Assembly: GCA_041797745.1 (NCBI GenBank)
Contig: JBHBZU010000053.1
Coordinates: 3,588-67,587 of the forward strand
Length of the DNA stretch: 64,000 nt
Source of the DNA: UBA3871 sp041797745
Lineage (GTDB): Bacteria > Bacillota > Clostridia > Peptostreptococcales > Anaerovoracaceae
Direction: 5' to 3'
This document shows, in pieces, positions 18,819 to 27,890 of the stretch (positions are counted from its first letter, which is position 1; each line of letters opens with the position of its first letter). The position numbers and the translations under genes are program-made. The notes under the pieces were generated by a model, which was not told the origin of the DNA, did not search any database, and was given only the letters and a program-made list of their open reading frames with translations.

Positions 18819-19650
18819 TCAAAAAGTTCTTCGCGTATGTGATGCCACTATGCAGTTTGGCGGAGTGGTTGCAGTAGACAATCTGAATCTGGAGGTAAAT
18901 AAGGGCGAAATTATCGGACTTATCGGACCTAACGGTGCAGGAAAAACAACCGCTTTCAACGTCATTACAGGAGTATATGTACCGACAAACGGCGCCGTTG
19001 AAATTAATGGCGAACGTGTTGTTGAAAATCATCCACAAGGAAAGGCAAAGGAACTTTACAAGGGTCAGAATCTTGGAAAGTATGGGGATGTAAAAATTCT
19101 CACACCGGACAAAATTACTAAACTTGGAGTTGCAAGAACTTTCCAGAACATCAGACTTTTTAAGTTCCTTTCTGTGTTTGACAATGTTCTCATTGCTAAA
19201 CACACTAACATGAAAGCAGGCATTTTTGCCGACACTTTCCGTCTCAATCGCAAAGAAGAACAGCAGATGAAAGACGAGACTATGGAACTTCTTCGTATCC
19301 TTGGATTAGAAGAAAATAAGGACGATGTGGCAACTTCTCTTCCTTACGGCAAGCAGAGACATTTGGAAATTGCCAGAGCTTTGGCGACTAAACCTAGTTT
19401 GCTTCTTTTGGACGAGCCGGCAGCAGGCATGAATCCTCAGGAATCTGATGATTTAATGCGATTTGTTGCAAGAATAAGAGACGAGTTTAATCTTTCTATC
19501 TTAATGATTGAACATCATATGCAGGTGGTCATGGGCGTTTGCGAACGCATTTATGTACTGGATTATGGTGCTCTCATAGCCGAGGGTACACCTGCTGAGA
19601 TTCAGAACAATCCTAAGGTAATTGAAGCTTATCTGGGGGTGGATGACTAA
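18811..19650 (+). CDS. livG: branched-chain amino-acid ABC transporter ATPase LivG
   Basis: A 279-aa cytoplasmic ATPase. Walker A GPNGAGKTT is at about residues 39-47. The signature is atypical: LPYGKQRHLEIARAL replaces LSGGQ, as usual for LivG. Walker B is LLLLDEPAAGMNP, and the switch His is in MIEHHM. It has the LivG-specific insert between Walker A and the signature, and the C-terminal Branched-chain ATPase tail EGTPAEIQNNPKVIEAYLG. It starts with ATG 18,811 after AGGAGGTG and overlaps livM by 8 bases; its TAA shares a base with the livF ATG. Confidence 0.95.
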   Translation: MSNQKVLRVCDATMQFGGVVAVDNLNLEVNKGEIIGLIGPNGAGKTTAFNVITGVYVPTNGAVEINGERVVENHPQGKAKELYKGQNLGKYGDVKILTPDKITKLGVARTFQNIRLFKFLSVFDNVLIAKHTNMKAGIFADTFRLNRKEEQQMKDETMELLRILGLEENKDDVATSLPYGKQRHLEIARALATKPSLLLLDEPAAGMNPQESDDLMRFVARIRDEFNLSILMIEHHMQVVMGVCERIYVLDYGALIAEGTPAEIQNNPKVIEAYLGVDD

Positions 19651-20354
19651 TGTTAAAAATAGAAAACTTACACGTTTATTATGGAGGTATCCACGCGCTT
19701 AGAGGTATCAATATGGACGTAGAAGACGGTGCGATTATTTCCCTTATCGGCGCAAACGGAGCGGGGAAGAGCACAACTCTTAAGGCCATCATGAGTTTGG
19801 TTACTAAGACAGAGGGTACTGTTACATGGAATGGCAAGGATATCACAAAGATGTCCACAAGAGACATTGTAAAAGAGGGTATAGTTCTTTGCCCTGAGGG
19901 CAGAAGAGTGTTTCCTGACTTGACAGTTGCGGAAAATTTGGTTATGGGTTCTTATCTGCGTAAAGATAAGGAGAGTATCGCAAAGGATACTGCTTGGGTA
20001 TATGAACTTTTTCCTCGCATGAAAGAAAGAAAATGGCAGCTTGCCGGCACTCTTTCAGGGGGAGAGCAGCAAATGCTTGCGGTAGGGCGTGCTCTTATGG
20101 CTAAACCGAAACTTCTTATGCTGGACGAACCGTCTTTGGGTCTTGCTCCATTAGTTATTAAAGACATTTTTTCTATCATCAAGCAGATAAAAGAAGCCGG
20201 CGTTAATGTGCTGCTGATTGAGCAGAATGCAAAGGCGGCTTTGGAAATTTCAGACTTTGCTTATGTTATGGAAACAGGCATTGTGACTATGTCAGGCAAA
20301 GGACGTGAGCTTTTGAATGATGAGAGAGTCAAGAAAGCATATTTAGGAGAATAA
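19650..20354 (+). CDS. livF: branched-chain amino-acid ABC transporter ATPase LivF
   Basis: A 234-aa ATPase, partner of LivG. Walker A GANGAGKST (about residues 33-41), Q-loop region, signature LSGGEQQMLAVGRALM and Walker B LLMLDEPSLGLAP are all present. The switch segment LLIEQN carries Gln in place of the usual His, as is normal for LivF. The start overlaps the livG stop (TAATG). Confidence 0.95.
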   Translation: MLKIENLHVYYGGIHALRGINMDVEDGAIISLIGANGAGKSTTLKAIMSLVTKTEGTVTWNGKDITKMSTRDIVKEGIVLCPEGRRVFPDLTVAENLVMGSYLRKDKESIAKDTAWVYELFPRMKERKWQLAGTLSGGEQQMLAVGRALMAKPKLLMLDEPSLGLAPLVIKDIFSIIKQIKEAGVNVLLIEQNAKAALEISDFAYVMETGIVTMSGKGRELLNDERVKKAYLGE

Positions 20355-20359
20355 TTATT

Positions 20360-21562
20360 ATGAGACGAGGGTATATCAGAAATTTTGCGTTGGGTTTAAT
20401 TGTAACAGCTATGGCTGTCTCTATGACTGCATGCGCTACTTGGGATGCTTTCGTCGAAAATTTTGCCGAATCTGAAACAGATATTGAAGAGACGGTAAGA
20501 ATAGGTGTATATGAACCCATGAGCGGTCCTGACAAGGAAAAGGGAGACCTTGAAATTATGGGTATCCAGTTGGCAAATGAGCTTTATCCTGAGGTTATGA
20601 AAAAACCTGTGGAGCTTATCTATGTTGATAATCAGTCAGATATCCTTGTTGCCAAGGCTGCGATTTTGGAGCTTATTGCTAAAAGACCGACAGTAGTGCT
20701 GGGAAGCTACGGAGACATTAACTCAATGGTAGCAGCAACACCGTTGGAAAAGGCTAAGATTCCGGCAATTGCCATCACAAACACCAATCCGCTGGTAACC
20801 AGCAATAATCCATACTACTTTAGAGTTTGCTATGTAGAAACTTATCAAAGCATTGCACTTGCCAAGTACGCAAAAGAGGGTATGGGTTGCGAAGAGGCGG
20901 TAATTCTCCGAAAGGAAGCGAATGATACGGCTTTAGCATTGAGTCAGGCTTTTGAAGAAAAAATGGTTCAGATGACCGGAAACTCAAGCGCTATTAAGCA
21001 GGTTATTGAATATAAGGATGATCAGCTGGATTTCAGTGATGAACTCAAAAAAATTAAGAGCTCCGGTGTGAAATGCGTATTCCTCCCATGCAATGTGGAA
21101 GAAGCACAGGTAATTATTAAACAAGCCTATGATAAGCATTTGAATGTAAAGTTTTTAGGCACTGACGTATGGAATACTGAGGATTTTCTGGTTAGATTAG
21201 GGGCTGCGGCAGAGATGGCGGAGATTTCCGTAGTTTATGCTCCCGACCCTACCATAAACGAAATGTCCAAAACTTTCCTTAAAGCCTACCATGCTAAATA
21301 TGGTAACGATTCAGTTCCAAATCCTGCTGTGGCTCTCGGCTTTGACGCATATATCATAGCGATTGACTCGCTGAACCGTATCGGAACTGCTTTAGACGGC
21401 GAACTGCTGGCAAAGAGCATTACCCTGGAAACTGCCTTTCCGGGAGCTTCGGGGAACATTACATTTGATATCAATGGTGACCCAATGAAATCAGTTGTAA
21501 TTGAGGGTGTAAAAGATGGTAAATTCGTACAGCATTATACGATGGAACCAATTTTTGAATAG
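20360..21562 (+). CDS. second, diverged branched-chain amino-acid binding lipoprotein
   Basis: A 400-aa exported protein with signal segment LGLIVTAMAVSMTAC and a lipobox Cys near residue 22. The mature part is again the type I binding-protein fold: VRIGVYEPMSGPDKEKG, IYVDNQSDILVAKAAILELI and VLGSYGDINSMVA. It resembles the livK product in order and motifs but is clearly diverged. It follows livF by only 5 bases, with its ribosome site inside the end of livF, so it belongs to the same operon. Two receptors for one permease suggests different ligands, or a signalling rather than transport role for one of them; that is inference. Confidence 0.85.
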   Translation: MRRGYIRNFALGLIVTAMAVSMTACATWDAFVENFAESETDIEETVRIGVYEPMSGPDKEKGDLEIMGIQLANELYPEVMKKPVELIYVDNQSDILVAKAAILELIAKRPTVVLGSYGDINSMVAATPLEKAKIPAIAITNTNPLVTSNNPYYFRVCYVETYQSIALAKYAKEGMGCEEAVILRKEANDTALALSQAFEEKMVQMTGNSSAIKQVIEYKDDQLDFSDELKKIKSSGVKCVFLPCNVEEAQVIIKQAYDKHLNVKFLGTDVWNTEDFLVRLGAAAEMAEISVVYAPDPTINEMSKTFLKAYHAKYGNDSVPNPAVALGFDAYIIAIDSLNRIGTALDGELLAKSITLETAFPGASGNITFDINGDPMKSVVIEGVKDGKFVQHYTMEPIFE

Positions 21563-21593
21563 CATATTGAACAAATTAAGGAGACATTATAAA

Positions 21594-21821
21594 ATGGAAT
21601 CAAAGATTAAAGAAGCATTAGAAACAATCAGACCATTTCTTCAGAGAGATGGCGGCGACATTGAGTTCGTAGAGTACACAGAAGACAAAGGAGTAAGAGT
21701 TAGACTTCAGGGACACTGTGCAGGCTGCCCGGGTGCACGTATGACATTAAAGGGCGTCGTAGAAAAAATCCTCAAGGAGCAGTATCCGGAGGATGTAGCA
21801 TATGTAGAACCTGTAGAATAA
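21594..21821 (+). CDS. NifU-like C-terminal domain protein (Fe-S scaffold)
   Basis: A 75-aa protein: IKEALETIRPFLQRDGGDIEFV, then VRLQGHCAGCPGARMTLK, then a final helix with VEKILKEQYPE. This is the Nfu/NifU C-terminal domain, whose CxxC (here CAGC) bridges a labile [4Fe-4S] cluster between two protomers before transfer to apoproteins. It starts at ATG 21,594 after AAGGAGA. The upstream open frame overlaps the preceding gene and is not needed. It sits between the amino-acid uptake operon and capA. Confidence 0.92.
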   Translation: MESKIKEALETIRPFLQRDGGDIEFVEYTEDKGVRVRLQGHCAGCPGARMTLKGVVEKILKEQYPEDVAYVEPVE

Positions 21822-21830
21822 CAGGAGATT

Positions 21831-23126
21831 ATGAAGAAGAAAGTTTTAGCTAGTATATTAGTTTTACTTTGTGTTTTAGTGGGAGTATTTTTAGTGCTCC
21901 CACTATTTTCAGTTGAAGAGAAAGATGACGGCGACGGAAGTGAGGGAGATTTTTTTCCAAAGCCCCCTGACCCCATAGAGCTTTCAATACTTTGCGCAGG
22001 AGACATCATGGCACACAGTTCCAACCTTAAAGCGCAAGCTAATGGGGACGGAACTTACGATTTTAACAATAACTATGATTATGTCCGCGATTACATACAA
22101 GGGGCAGATGTAGCTATTTGTAATATAGAGACTACTTTTCCCGGTGCTAACTACACAGGTTATCCTGCTTTCAGATCTCCTGACGAGATGGCTGCTGCTG
22201 TTGCCGCCGCAGGCTTTGATGTAGCGGGAACTGCCAACAATCATATGCTGGACAGCGGACTTTCAGGCGCCATGAGGACCCTTGATATTCTCAGGTCAAA
22301 CGGACTTAAAACCACCGGAAGCATTAAGGAAAGTGCAGAGCCGAGATACGCTCTCTATGAGGCTAAAGGAGTAAAGGTGGGGGTAGTTGCCTATACCTAC
22401 CAAAATACTACAAATGACCGCCGTGTTTCTATTAACGGTAATATTGCCGGAGCTGAAACAGCCTCTCACATAAATTCCTTTAATTATGCCTACATCGACG
22501 AGGATATTGCAAAGGTCAATGAGGTGGTTGTGGCTGCCAGAGAAGCGGGAGCGGATATTGTCATTTTATACTATCACTGGGGTGAAGAATATCAGCAACA
22601 CTCTAACCAATGGCAGCAGTATATAGCCCAGCAGTCTGTGAATACCATGGATGTGGACATTATTTTCGGTTCCCACCCTCATGTGCTTCAGGAAGCAACA
22701 ATGCTTTACAAGGATAACTGGGTAGCCCTGGACAGCAAGGGTAAGGAGGTTAAGGTGGAAAATCCCGAAAATACACCGGAGGGCGTTACTTGGGAAAATC
22801 ACAGGAAAGAAGTCCCTGTGTATTATAGCCTCGGTAATTTTATCAGCAATCAGAGAGCAGAGACTCTCAACAATAAATATACAGAGCAGGGTGTAATGGC
22901 TATGGTGAACTTGACTTTCCATCCTGACACAAAGACTGTGACGGATTTGAAAATGGGTGGTGTGACTACTTGGGTGGATAGATATAATTCAGCAGGAAAG
23001 CTGTGTTATTCCATTATCCCGTTGGATGAACAGCTGGATTCAAATCCCGTGCTTCAGACTTCAGGGCACCTAAACAGAGCAAGAGAAGCAAAGGAGCTTT
23101 CTTATGGAATACTTGGAATTAATTGA
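21831..23126 (+). CDS. CapA-family exported metallophosphatase-like protein
   Basis: A 431-aa protein with an N-terminal membrane anchor (about residues 5-24). It has the PGA_cap/CapA fold: ILCAGDIMAH (metal-binding Asp), VAICNIETTFPG, GTANNHMLDSG (N-H motif) and VVAYTYQN. YYHWGEEY, FGSHPHVLQ (H-x-H) and YSLGNFISNQ follow. These are the calcineurin-like metal ligands of the family, known from poly-gamma-glutamate capsule genes but also in many Clostridia without a capsule, where the role is unknown. No capB or capC is nearby, so capsule synthesis should not be assumed. pepV begins 23 bases before its stop. Confidence 0.85.
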   Translation: MKKKVLASILVLLCVLVGVFLVLPLFSVEEKDDGDGSEGDFFPKPPDPIELSILCAGDIMAHSSNLKAQANGDGTYDFNNNYDYVRDYIQGADVAICNIETTFPGANYTGYPAFRSPDEMAAAVAAAGFDVAGTANNHMLDSGLSGAMRTLDILRSNGLKTTGSIKESAEPRYALYEAKGVKVGVVAYTYQNTTNDRRVSINGNIAGAETASHINSFNYAYIDEDIAKVNEVVVAAREAGADIVILYYHWGEEYQQHSNQWQQYIAQQSVNTMDVDIIFGSHPHVLQEATMLYKDNWVALDSKGKEVKVENPENTPEGVTWENHRKEVPVYYSLGNFISNQRAETLNNKYTEQGVMAMVNLTFHPDTKTVTDLKMGGVTTWVDRYNSAGKLCYSIIPLDEQLDSNPVLQTSGHLNRAREAKELSYGILGIN

Positions 23127-24564
23127 CTTATATAGAGACGAGATGGTGGAAACTCTTCAGGATTTGGTACGCATTAACAGTGTGAGAACCGCTGAAGAGA
23201 TTGACTCCGAGCGTGGAAAACTGCCCTTTGGAAGAGGAGTTGACGAGGCTTTTCAATATATGCTGAAAATGGCGGAAAAGGATGGCTTTGAAACAAAAAA
23301 TGTTGACAACTACGGGGGTCACATTGATTTTGGCGGTTACAAATTAGACGAAGCAGGTGATAAAGTGCCGGCTTCTCAAGAGATCATGGGTATTGCGGCA
23401 CATTTGGATGTGGTGCCTGTAGGTGAGGGCTGGAAACATGGAGATCCCTTTAGCGCAACTTTGGAGGAGGGCTGGATTTACGGCAGAGGTACACAGGATG
23501 ACAAAGGTCCGCTTGTGTCGGCTTACTATGCCATGAAAGCGCTCAAAGCAGCAGGCTTTATTCCCTCAAAAAAGGTTCGGCTTATATTGGGTTTGGACGA
23601 AGAAACAGAGTGGCAGGGAGTAGAAAAATATTTCCTCAGCGAAAGGATGCCTGATTTTGGTTTCACGCCCGATGGCTATTTTCCTTTAATAAATGGGGAA
23701 ATGGGGATTTTGGTTTTTCGTCTGGCTAAAAAGTTTGCTAAAAACGTAAACAAGGGGCTGGAGCTGCGCAGCCTAAAGGCCGGCAAGGCACCAAACATGG
23801 TGCCTGACTACGCGAGAGCCGTAGTCCGCAGCGACAAGCCGCAAGCTTACGAAGATATCAAGGAGCTTGCAGCTCTTTACAGAGAAGAAACAGGACATAA
23901 AGTCAGTGTTAAGGGAACAGGAAAGAGCTTGGAAATAGTGGTAACAGGTAAAGCTGCTCATGGAGCACATCCCTGGGAGGGCTTAAATGCAATTTCCATT
24001 ATCTTTGAGTTCTTGGGAAAACTTAACTTTGTCAGTGATGATGTAAACGAGTTCATAGAATTTTATAATAAACATATAGGCTTTAATTTAAATGGGGAGA
24101 ATATCGGTTGCGACCTTGAGGACGAAGAATCGGGGAAGCTGGTATTTAATGTAGGGCTTTGCGAAATGGGAACAAATGCAGGAGAAATAACTGTAAATGT
24201 TCGTTATCCGGTTACTAAAGAGGACTTTGACGTATATGACGGCATGAAAACTGTGCTTGATGAGTTTAATATAGGTGTGATAAAGCTTCTGAACGAAAGA
24301 CCGCTTTATATGGCGGAGGATTCTCCCATGGTGGTAAAGCTTATGAATGCCTATAAGGAAATGTCAGGAGATACAGAGGCAAAGCCTTTTGTTACAGGTG
24401 GAGGCACTTATGCCAAGGCTTTTAAGAATATGTTATGCTTTGGAGCACAGTTCCAAGAACGTCCCGATGTTATGCATCAGGCAAACGAGAGAGCTTTGGT
24501 TGAAGACATAGTTAAAGCCTCTAAAATTTATGCAAAAGCAATTTACGACCTCACAAGAGAATAA
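23104..24564 (+). CDS. pepV: dipeptidase PepV (M20 family)
   Basis: A 486-aa zinc dipeptidase that cleaves Xaa-dipeptides in the cytoplasm. The motifs are GIAAHLDVVPVGEGW (first metal His and Asp), YGRGTQDDKGPLVSAYYAM (bridging Asp), LGLDEETEWQGVEKY (catalytic Glu pair), FTPDGYFPLINGEMG and VTGGGTYAKAF near the C-terminus. The length and the 'lid' insertion fit PepV/Sapep. The start has AAAGGAG upstream, inside the end of capA, so translation is coupled. Together with the liv operon it fits a peptide/amino-acid-using lifestyle. Confidence 0.93.
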   Translation: MEYLELIDLYRDEMVETLQDLVRINSVRTAEEIDSERGKLPFGRGVDEAFQYMLKMAEKDGFETKNVDNYGGHIDFGGYKLDEAGDKVPASQEIMGIAAHLDVVPVGEGWKHGDPFSATLEEGWIYGRGTQDDKGPLVSAYYAMKALKAAGFIPSKKVRLILGLDEETEWQGVEKYFLSERMPDFGFTPDGYFPLINGEMGILVFRLAKKFAKNVNKGLELRSLKAGKAPNMVPDYARAVVRSDKPQAYEDIKELAALYREETGHKVSVKGTGKSLEIVVTGKAAHGAHPWEGLNAISIIFEFLGKLNFVSDDVNEFIEFYNKHIGFNLNGENIGCDLEDEESGKLVFNVGLCEMGTNAGEITVNVRYPVTKEDFDVYDGMKTVLDEFNIGVIKLLNERPLYMAEDSPMVVKLMNAYKEMSGDTEAKPFVTGGGTYAKAFKNMLCFGAQFQERPDVMHQANERALVEDIVKASKIYAKAIYDLTRE

Positions 24565-24731
24565 GCCAAACACAGCAAAATGGCGGAACAGCAGAATAGA
24601 ATAAGCTCGGCTTGTTGCCTTTGATTTTACGGCCTTTCGGTTTAAGAACTGTCTGCAATTTTTGTAGAGCTGTCCTGCTTGACATAGCTTTGTTACAATG
24701 TTATCATGGTCTATGTAAATTTAATAGAATA

Positions 24732-24858
24732 TCTGTTTCAGGGCGAGGTGAAAGTCCTCACCGGCGGTGTTTCACGTCAGTGATAAGTCCGCGAGCTTTT
24801 TTAGCACGATGCAGTGAGATTCTGCAACCGACGGTTATAGTCCGGATGGAAGAAATGG
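24732..24858 (+). ncRNA. FMN riboswitch (RFN element)
   Basis: The conserved RFN elements occur in order: CAGGGCGAGGTGAAAGTCC (24740s), CACCGGCGGT, AAGTCCGCGAGC, GATTCTGCAACCGACGGT and ATAGTCCGGATGGAAGAAA. FMN binding folds this aptamer and would favour the terminator at 24,911. It lies 110 bases before ribU, a normal target, so riboflavin uptake is repressed when FMN is plentiful. Confidence 0.96.
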
Positions 24859-24910
24859 ACGCATTAATTATTTATGCTATTTTTAAATATTGCGTAATTG
24901 CGTTTTTTTG

Positions 24911-24937
24911 CCCCTGTAAATCAGGGGATTTTTATTT
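24911..24937 (+). terminator. riboswitch expression-platform terminator
   Basis: CCCCTG (24911-24916) pairs with CAGGGG (24922-24927), followed by ATTTTTATTT. It sits between the FMN aptamer and the ribU ribosome binding site. Confidence 0.85.
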
Positions 24938-24968
24938 GCCAAAACCTGACAGTAGAAAGGATTTTAAA

Positions 24969-25502
24969 ATGACTCAAAAAAAGAAAACTGTAAAACTCGC
25001 AAAAATGGGGATGTTGATAGCGATTTCAATCGTGCTCATGGCATTAATCAGGATTCCCTTTCCCCCTCTTCCTTTCCTAGAATACGATCCTGCGGACATT
25101 TCCATTTTCATTGGAACTTTCGCTTACGGTTCTATTGCAGGACTTGTAATTGTGGTAATTGTATCTTTGCTTCAGGGCTTGATTTTTGCAACAACAGGAC
25201 CTTATGGAATAATCATGCACATTATTGCCACAGGCACTTTCGTTGTTGTTGCAGGAAACATTTATCGCACTCATAAGACAAGAAAAGGTGCTGTCATTGC
25301 ACTAATAGCCGGCACCCTTTGCATGACAGCAATTATGCTTCCTGCCAATTATTTCATAACAGCTGAATTTTTCGGAATTGAAAGAGCTGCAATCGTAGCA
25401 ATGTTTCCGGGGATTGCTAGCTTCAACCTGTTAAAAGCAGGGTTAAACTCCATTGTGACCTTTATTGTGTACAAGAGAATTTCCACGTTTTTGCACAAGT
25501 AG
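24969..25502 (+). CDS. ribU: riboflavin ECF transporter substrate-binding subunit RibU
   Basis: A 177-aa membrane protein with about six hydrophobic segments. The ECF S-component motif MLIAISIVLMALIRIPFP and the RibU signature FLEYDPADISIFIG (riboflavin-site residues) are present. It binds riboflavin in the membrane and works with the shared EcfAA'T module, which is not in this window. The ATG 24,969 has AAAGGA upstream. The open frame extends 5' through the riboswitch but that part is RNA, not protein. Regulation by the FMN riboswitch confirms the substrate. Confidence 0.93.
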   Translation: MTQKKKTVKLAKMGMLIAISIVLMALIRIPFPPLPFLEYDPADISIFIGTFAYGSIAGLVIVVIVSLLQGLIFATTGPYGIIMHIIATGTFVVVAGNIYRTHKTRKGAVIALIAGTLCMTAIMLPANYFITAEFFGIERAAIVAMFPGIASFNLLKAGLNSIVTFIVYKRISTFLHK

Positions 25503-25719
25503 GCTGACTTTGCACCGTGAATATACGTGAATATATCAAAGGATATCACGGCGTGTTTTGGCTTCCTTTTAAGAAATTTCAAGCTAATTTGAATATTGCT
25601 TTAATAAAACAGCAAGTTATGATTTTTAAAACTGACACTGGAAACTCAACTTGATATTTAGGTTTCTCAGGAATCTTTAGGGTGATATAAAAAAATAAGT
25701 GCAATTTTGTTAGAGATGT

Positions 25720-25826
25720 TGTATAATATGTTTGAGTATGTGTGGGCGTATGTCTGCACTACTAGCATACATATAAATCGTTAGTTGGTGAAAGACGAGC
25801 CGTAAGGTTCGCCTTTTGCTTTTTTG
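25720..25826 (+). other. unassigned transcribed leader or small RNA with terminator-like hairpin
   Basis: A TATAAT box (near 25,724) is followed about 65 bases later by CGAGCC-GTAA-GGTTCG (25796-25811) and a T-rich tract (25814-25825). It matches no riboswitch family I know. It could be a short terminated RNA, or a leader that attenuates the tsaE operon. The rest of 25,503-25,987 holds no gene. Confidence 0.4.
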
Positions 25827-25987
25827 AAAAAGTTTGATTTACCCTTTGATTATTTAGGATTGCTTGACGAAAAGGAAAAAAGAAAGATATAATAAAAGAT
25901 ACGTTATTTGCATTATATTTGAGTAAAAATAATGACATTAGGGTGTTGCAGTCAAAGGCAGGCTCTTATTTTACAGAAAGGTCGGGA

Positions 25988-26431
25988 ATGGAAAAGATTA
26001 TAAAAATAAACAGTGAAGAGGAAACCAGAGCTTTCGGTCATCAGCTGGCAGAAAAGGCGAAACCCGGTCAGGTCATTGCTCTTATGGGAGATTTGGGAAC
26101 GGGAAAGACAGCCCTTACCAAATATATTGCAGAGGGACTTGGCATAGCAGGAAACATTACCAGCCCCACTTTTACCATTGTAAAGGAGCATATCGGAGGC
26201 AGACTTCCCCTTTATCATTTTGATGTGTATAGAGTCTATGACCCCGATGAACTTTACGAAATAGGCATTGATGAGTATTTCTTCGGTAAAGGGCTTTGCG
26301 TAGTTGAATGGGCAGACCTTATTGAAGATTTATTGCCGGACGATACTATTATCATTAGAATAGAATATGGCAATGAAGAGAATCAAAGAATATATCATGT
26401 TGAAGAAGCTAATCAGCTTTTGAAAATATAA
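25988..26431 (+). CDS. tsaE: tRNA threonylcarbamoyladenosine synthesis ATPase TsaE
   Basis: A 147-aa P-loop ATPase needed for the t6A37 modification of ANN-decoding tRNAs; it acts with TsaB and TsaD. Walker A is GDLGTGKTAL (about residues 36-45). ITSPTFTIVKEH, LYHFDVYRVYDPDEL and the VVEWAD segment are all diagnostic. ATG 25,988 is preceded by AAAGG; a longer TTG start at 25,919 is open but lacks support. It is the first gene of the tsaE-tsaB-rimI group (B. subtilis ydiB-ydiC-ydiD order). Confidence 0.93.
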   Translation: MEKIIKINSEEETRAFGHQLAEKAKPGQVIALMGDLGTGKTALTKYIAEGLGIAGNITSPTFTIVKEHIGGRLPLYHFDVYRVYDPDELYEIGIDEYFFGKGLCVVEWADLIEDLLPDDTIIIRIEYGNEENQRIYHVEEANQLLKI

Positions 26432-26443
26432 GGAGACGCAGGT

Positions 26444-27265
26444 ATGTATATACTGGCAATAGAAACCACAGGCTCACAGCTTTCGGTGGCAGTAATAGAC
26501 GAAAACAAAAATGTAACGGTAAAGACGGCGCAGGCAGGCTTCAACCACTTAACCAATTTGATTCCTCTGATAGATGAAATTTCAAAGGAAATCGGTATAG
26601 AACCTAAAGACTATTCTGCCATAGCAGTAAGCAAAGGGCCGGGTTCTTTTACAGGCATAAGAATAGGTGTAACCACAGCCAGAGCTTTGGCTCAAGTTTT
26701 AGAAAAGAAAGCAATAGGGGTTCCGACTCTTGAGAGCTTCCTGTATCACGAGCCGGAGTTTTTCGGGGTGGTTTGTCCAATCTTTGACGCAAGACGAAAT
26801 CAGGTATATGCAGGGGCTTTTCGCTGGAGAGAAGGTGTCATTTCAAGCACTGTTTCAGAACCTGCGGAAAAGTTTGATACCCTTTGCAAAGGAGCGGCAT
26901 ATAATTTAGAGGATTTTTTGCTAAAGCTGGATGAAGCTATGAGCTTTGCGGGTTTAAAGGAAATCATGCTTTATGGTGACGGGATATATTCTTATCTTGA
27001 GAAAGTAGAAACCTGGGCGAAAGAAAAAGGATATATTATCCGCAGAAATGGGCAGGAAGTACAGAATGCAGGAAGCGTAGCAAGATTGGCATTGGATATG
27101 TTTTTAAGGGGGCAAACCTTAGAATATGGGGAGCTTCAGCCGGATTATATGCGTCAGCCGGAGGCGGAGCGAAATTTAGCGGCTAAAAAGGAAAAGGAAA
27201 TTATAGAAAAGAAGAATGAAACCAAATCGCAACAGGCAATAGAAATGGCGGTAAATAGAAAGTAA
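26444..27265 (+). CDS. tsaB: tRNA threonylcarbamoyladenosine synthesis protein TsaB
   Basis: A 273-aa member of the ASKHA fold, the non-catalytic partner of TsaD. MYILAIETTGSQLSVAV opens the protein, followed by AVSKGPGSFTGIRIGVTTARALA (about residues 63-85) and ESFLYHEPEF-type core. PDYMRQPEAE near the end is the usual TsaB tail. A basic, Lys/Glu-rich extension of about 35 residues follows. It overlaps rimI by one base (TAATG). Confidence 0.93.
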   Translation: MYILAIETTGSQLSVAVIDENKNVTVKTAQAGFNHLTNLIPLIDEISKEIGIEPKDYSAIAVSKGPGSFTGIRIGVTTARALAQVLEKKAIGVPTLESFLYHEPEFFGVVCPIFDARRNQVYAGAFRWREGVISSTVSEPAEKFDTLCKGAAYNLEDFLLKLDEAMSFAGLKEIMLYGDGIYSYLEKVETWAKEKGYIIRRNGQEVQNAGSVARLALDMFLRGQTLEYGELQPDYMRQPEAERNLAAKKEKEIIEKKNETKSQQAIEMAVNRK

Positions 27266-27711
27266 TGGGTATTTTAACTATTCGGGCGGCAGAGCCAAAG
27301 GATGTTCATGAAATGGCTCAGCTGGATAAGATTTGTTTTTCTGCCCCATGGAGCGAGGATTCCTTTTGGTCGGAAATTAACACAAATGAAAGAGCCGTTT
27401 ATATAGTGGCGGAACTGGAAAATCGCATTGTAGGCTATGGTGGCATGTGGATTATTTTAGATGAGGGGCATATTACCAATATTGCAGTTCATCCGGATTA
27501 CAGGCGAAAGCATATCGGTCATGCCATAGTAGAAACTATAATTGAAACGGCAGAAAATAACGGTGTGGTTGCAGAAACCTTAGAGGTCAGAAAATCCAAC
27601 ACTCCCGCAATAAACCTTTATACAGGATTTAAATTCAGGGAAGAGGGTGTGCGTGAGGGGTATTATGATGACAATGGAGAAGATGCAATTATTATGTGGA
27701 GACGGATTTAA
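27265..27711 (+). CDS. rimI: ribosomal-protein-alanine N-acetyltransferase RimI
   Basis: A 148-aa GNAT. Typical RimI features are FSAPWSEDSFWSEI, ITNIAVHPDYRRKHIGHAI (the acetyl-CoA loop), and LEVRKSNTPAINLYTGFKF with the Asn and Tyr of the active-site half. RimI acetylates the N-terminal alanine of ribosomal protein S18 in E. coli; substrates in Firmicutes are less certain. Position between tsaB and tsaD is conserved in many Firmicutes. Confidence 0.9.
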   Translation: MGILTIRAAEPKDVHEMAQLDKICFSAPWSEDSFWSEINTNERAVYIVAELENRIVGYGGMWIILDEGHITNIAVHPDYRRKHIGHAIVETIIETAENNGVVAETLEVRKSNTPAINLYTGFKFREEGVREGYYDDNGEDAIIMWRRI

Positions 27712-27890
27712 ATCAAGTTTTATAGATACGACTTTAGGCTCCAAAATTTAATTTAGACAAGCAACAGTATTGAAAAGTTATAGGATATATTCGGGTATAT
27801 GCAGGCATTTTTTTATCACAAAGGCTTAACCGCTGTGATTTGAAAATTACTATGCAAATATATATCAGCATATAAAAAAGAGGGATAGAA

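Noticed and set aside
24612..24968. A long N-terminal extension of ribU
   Set aside because: The extension runs through the FMN riboswitch and its terminator. A good ribosome site and ATG are present at 24,969.
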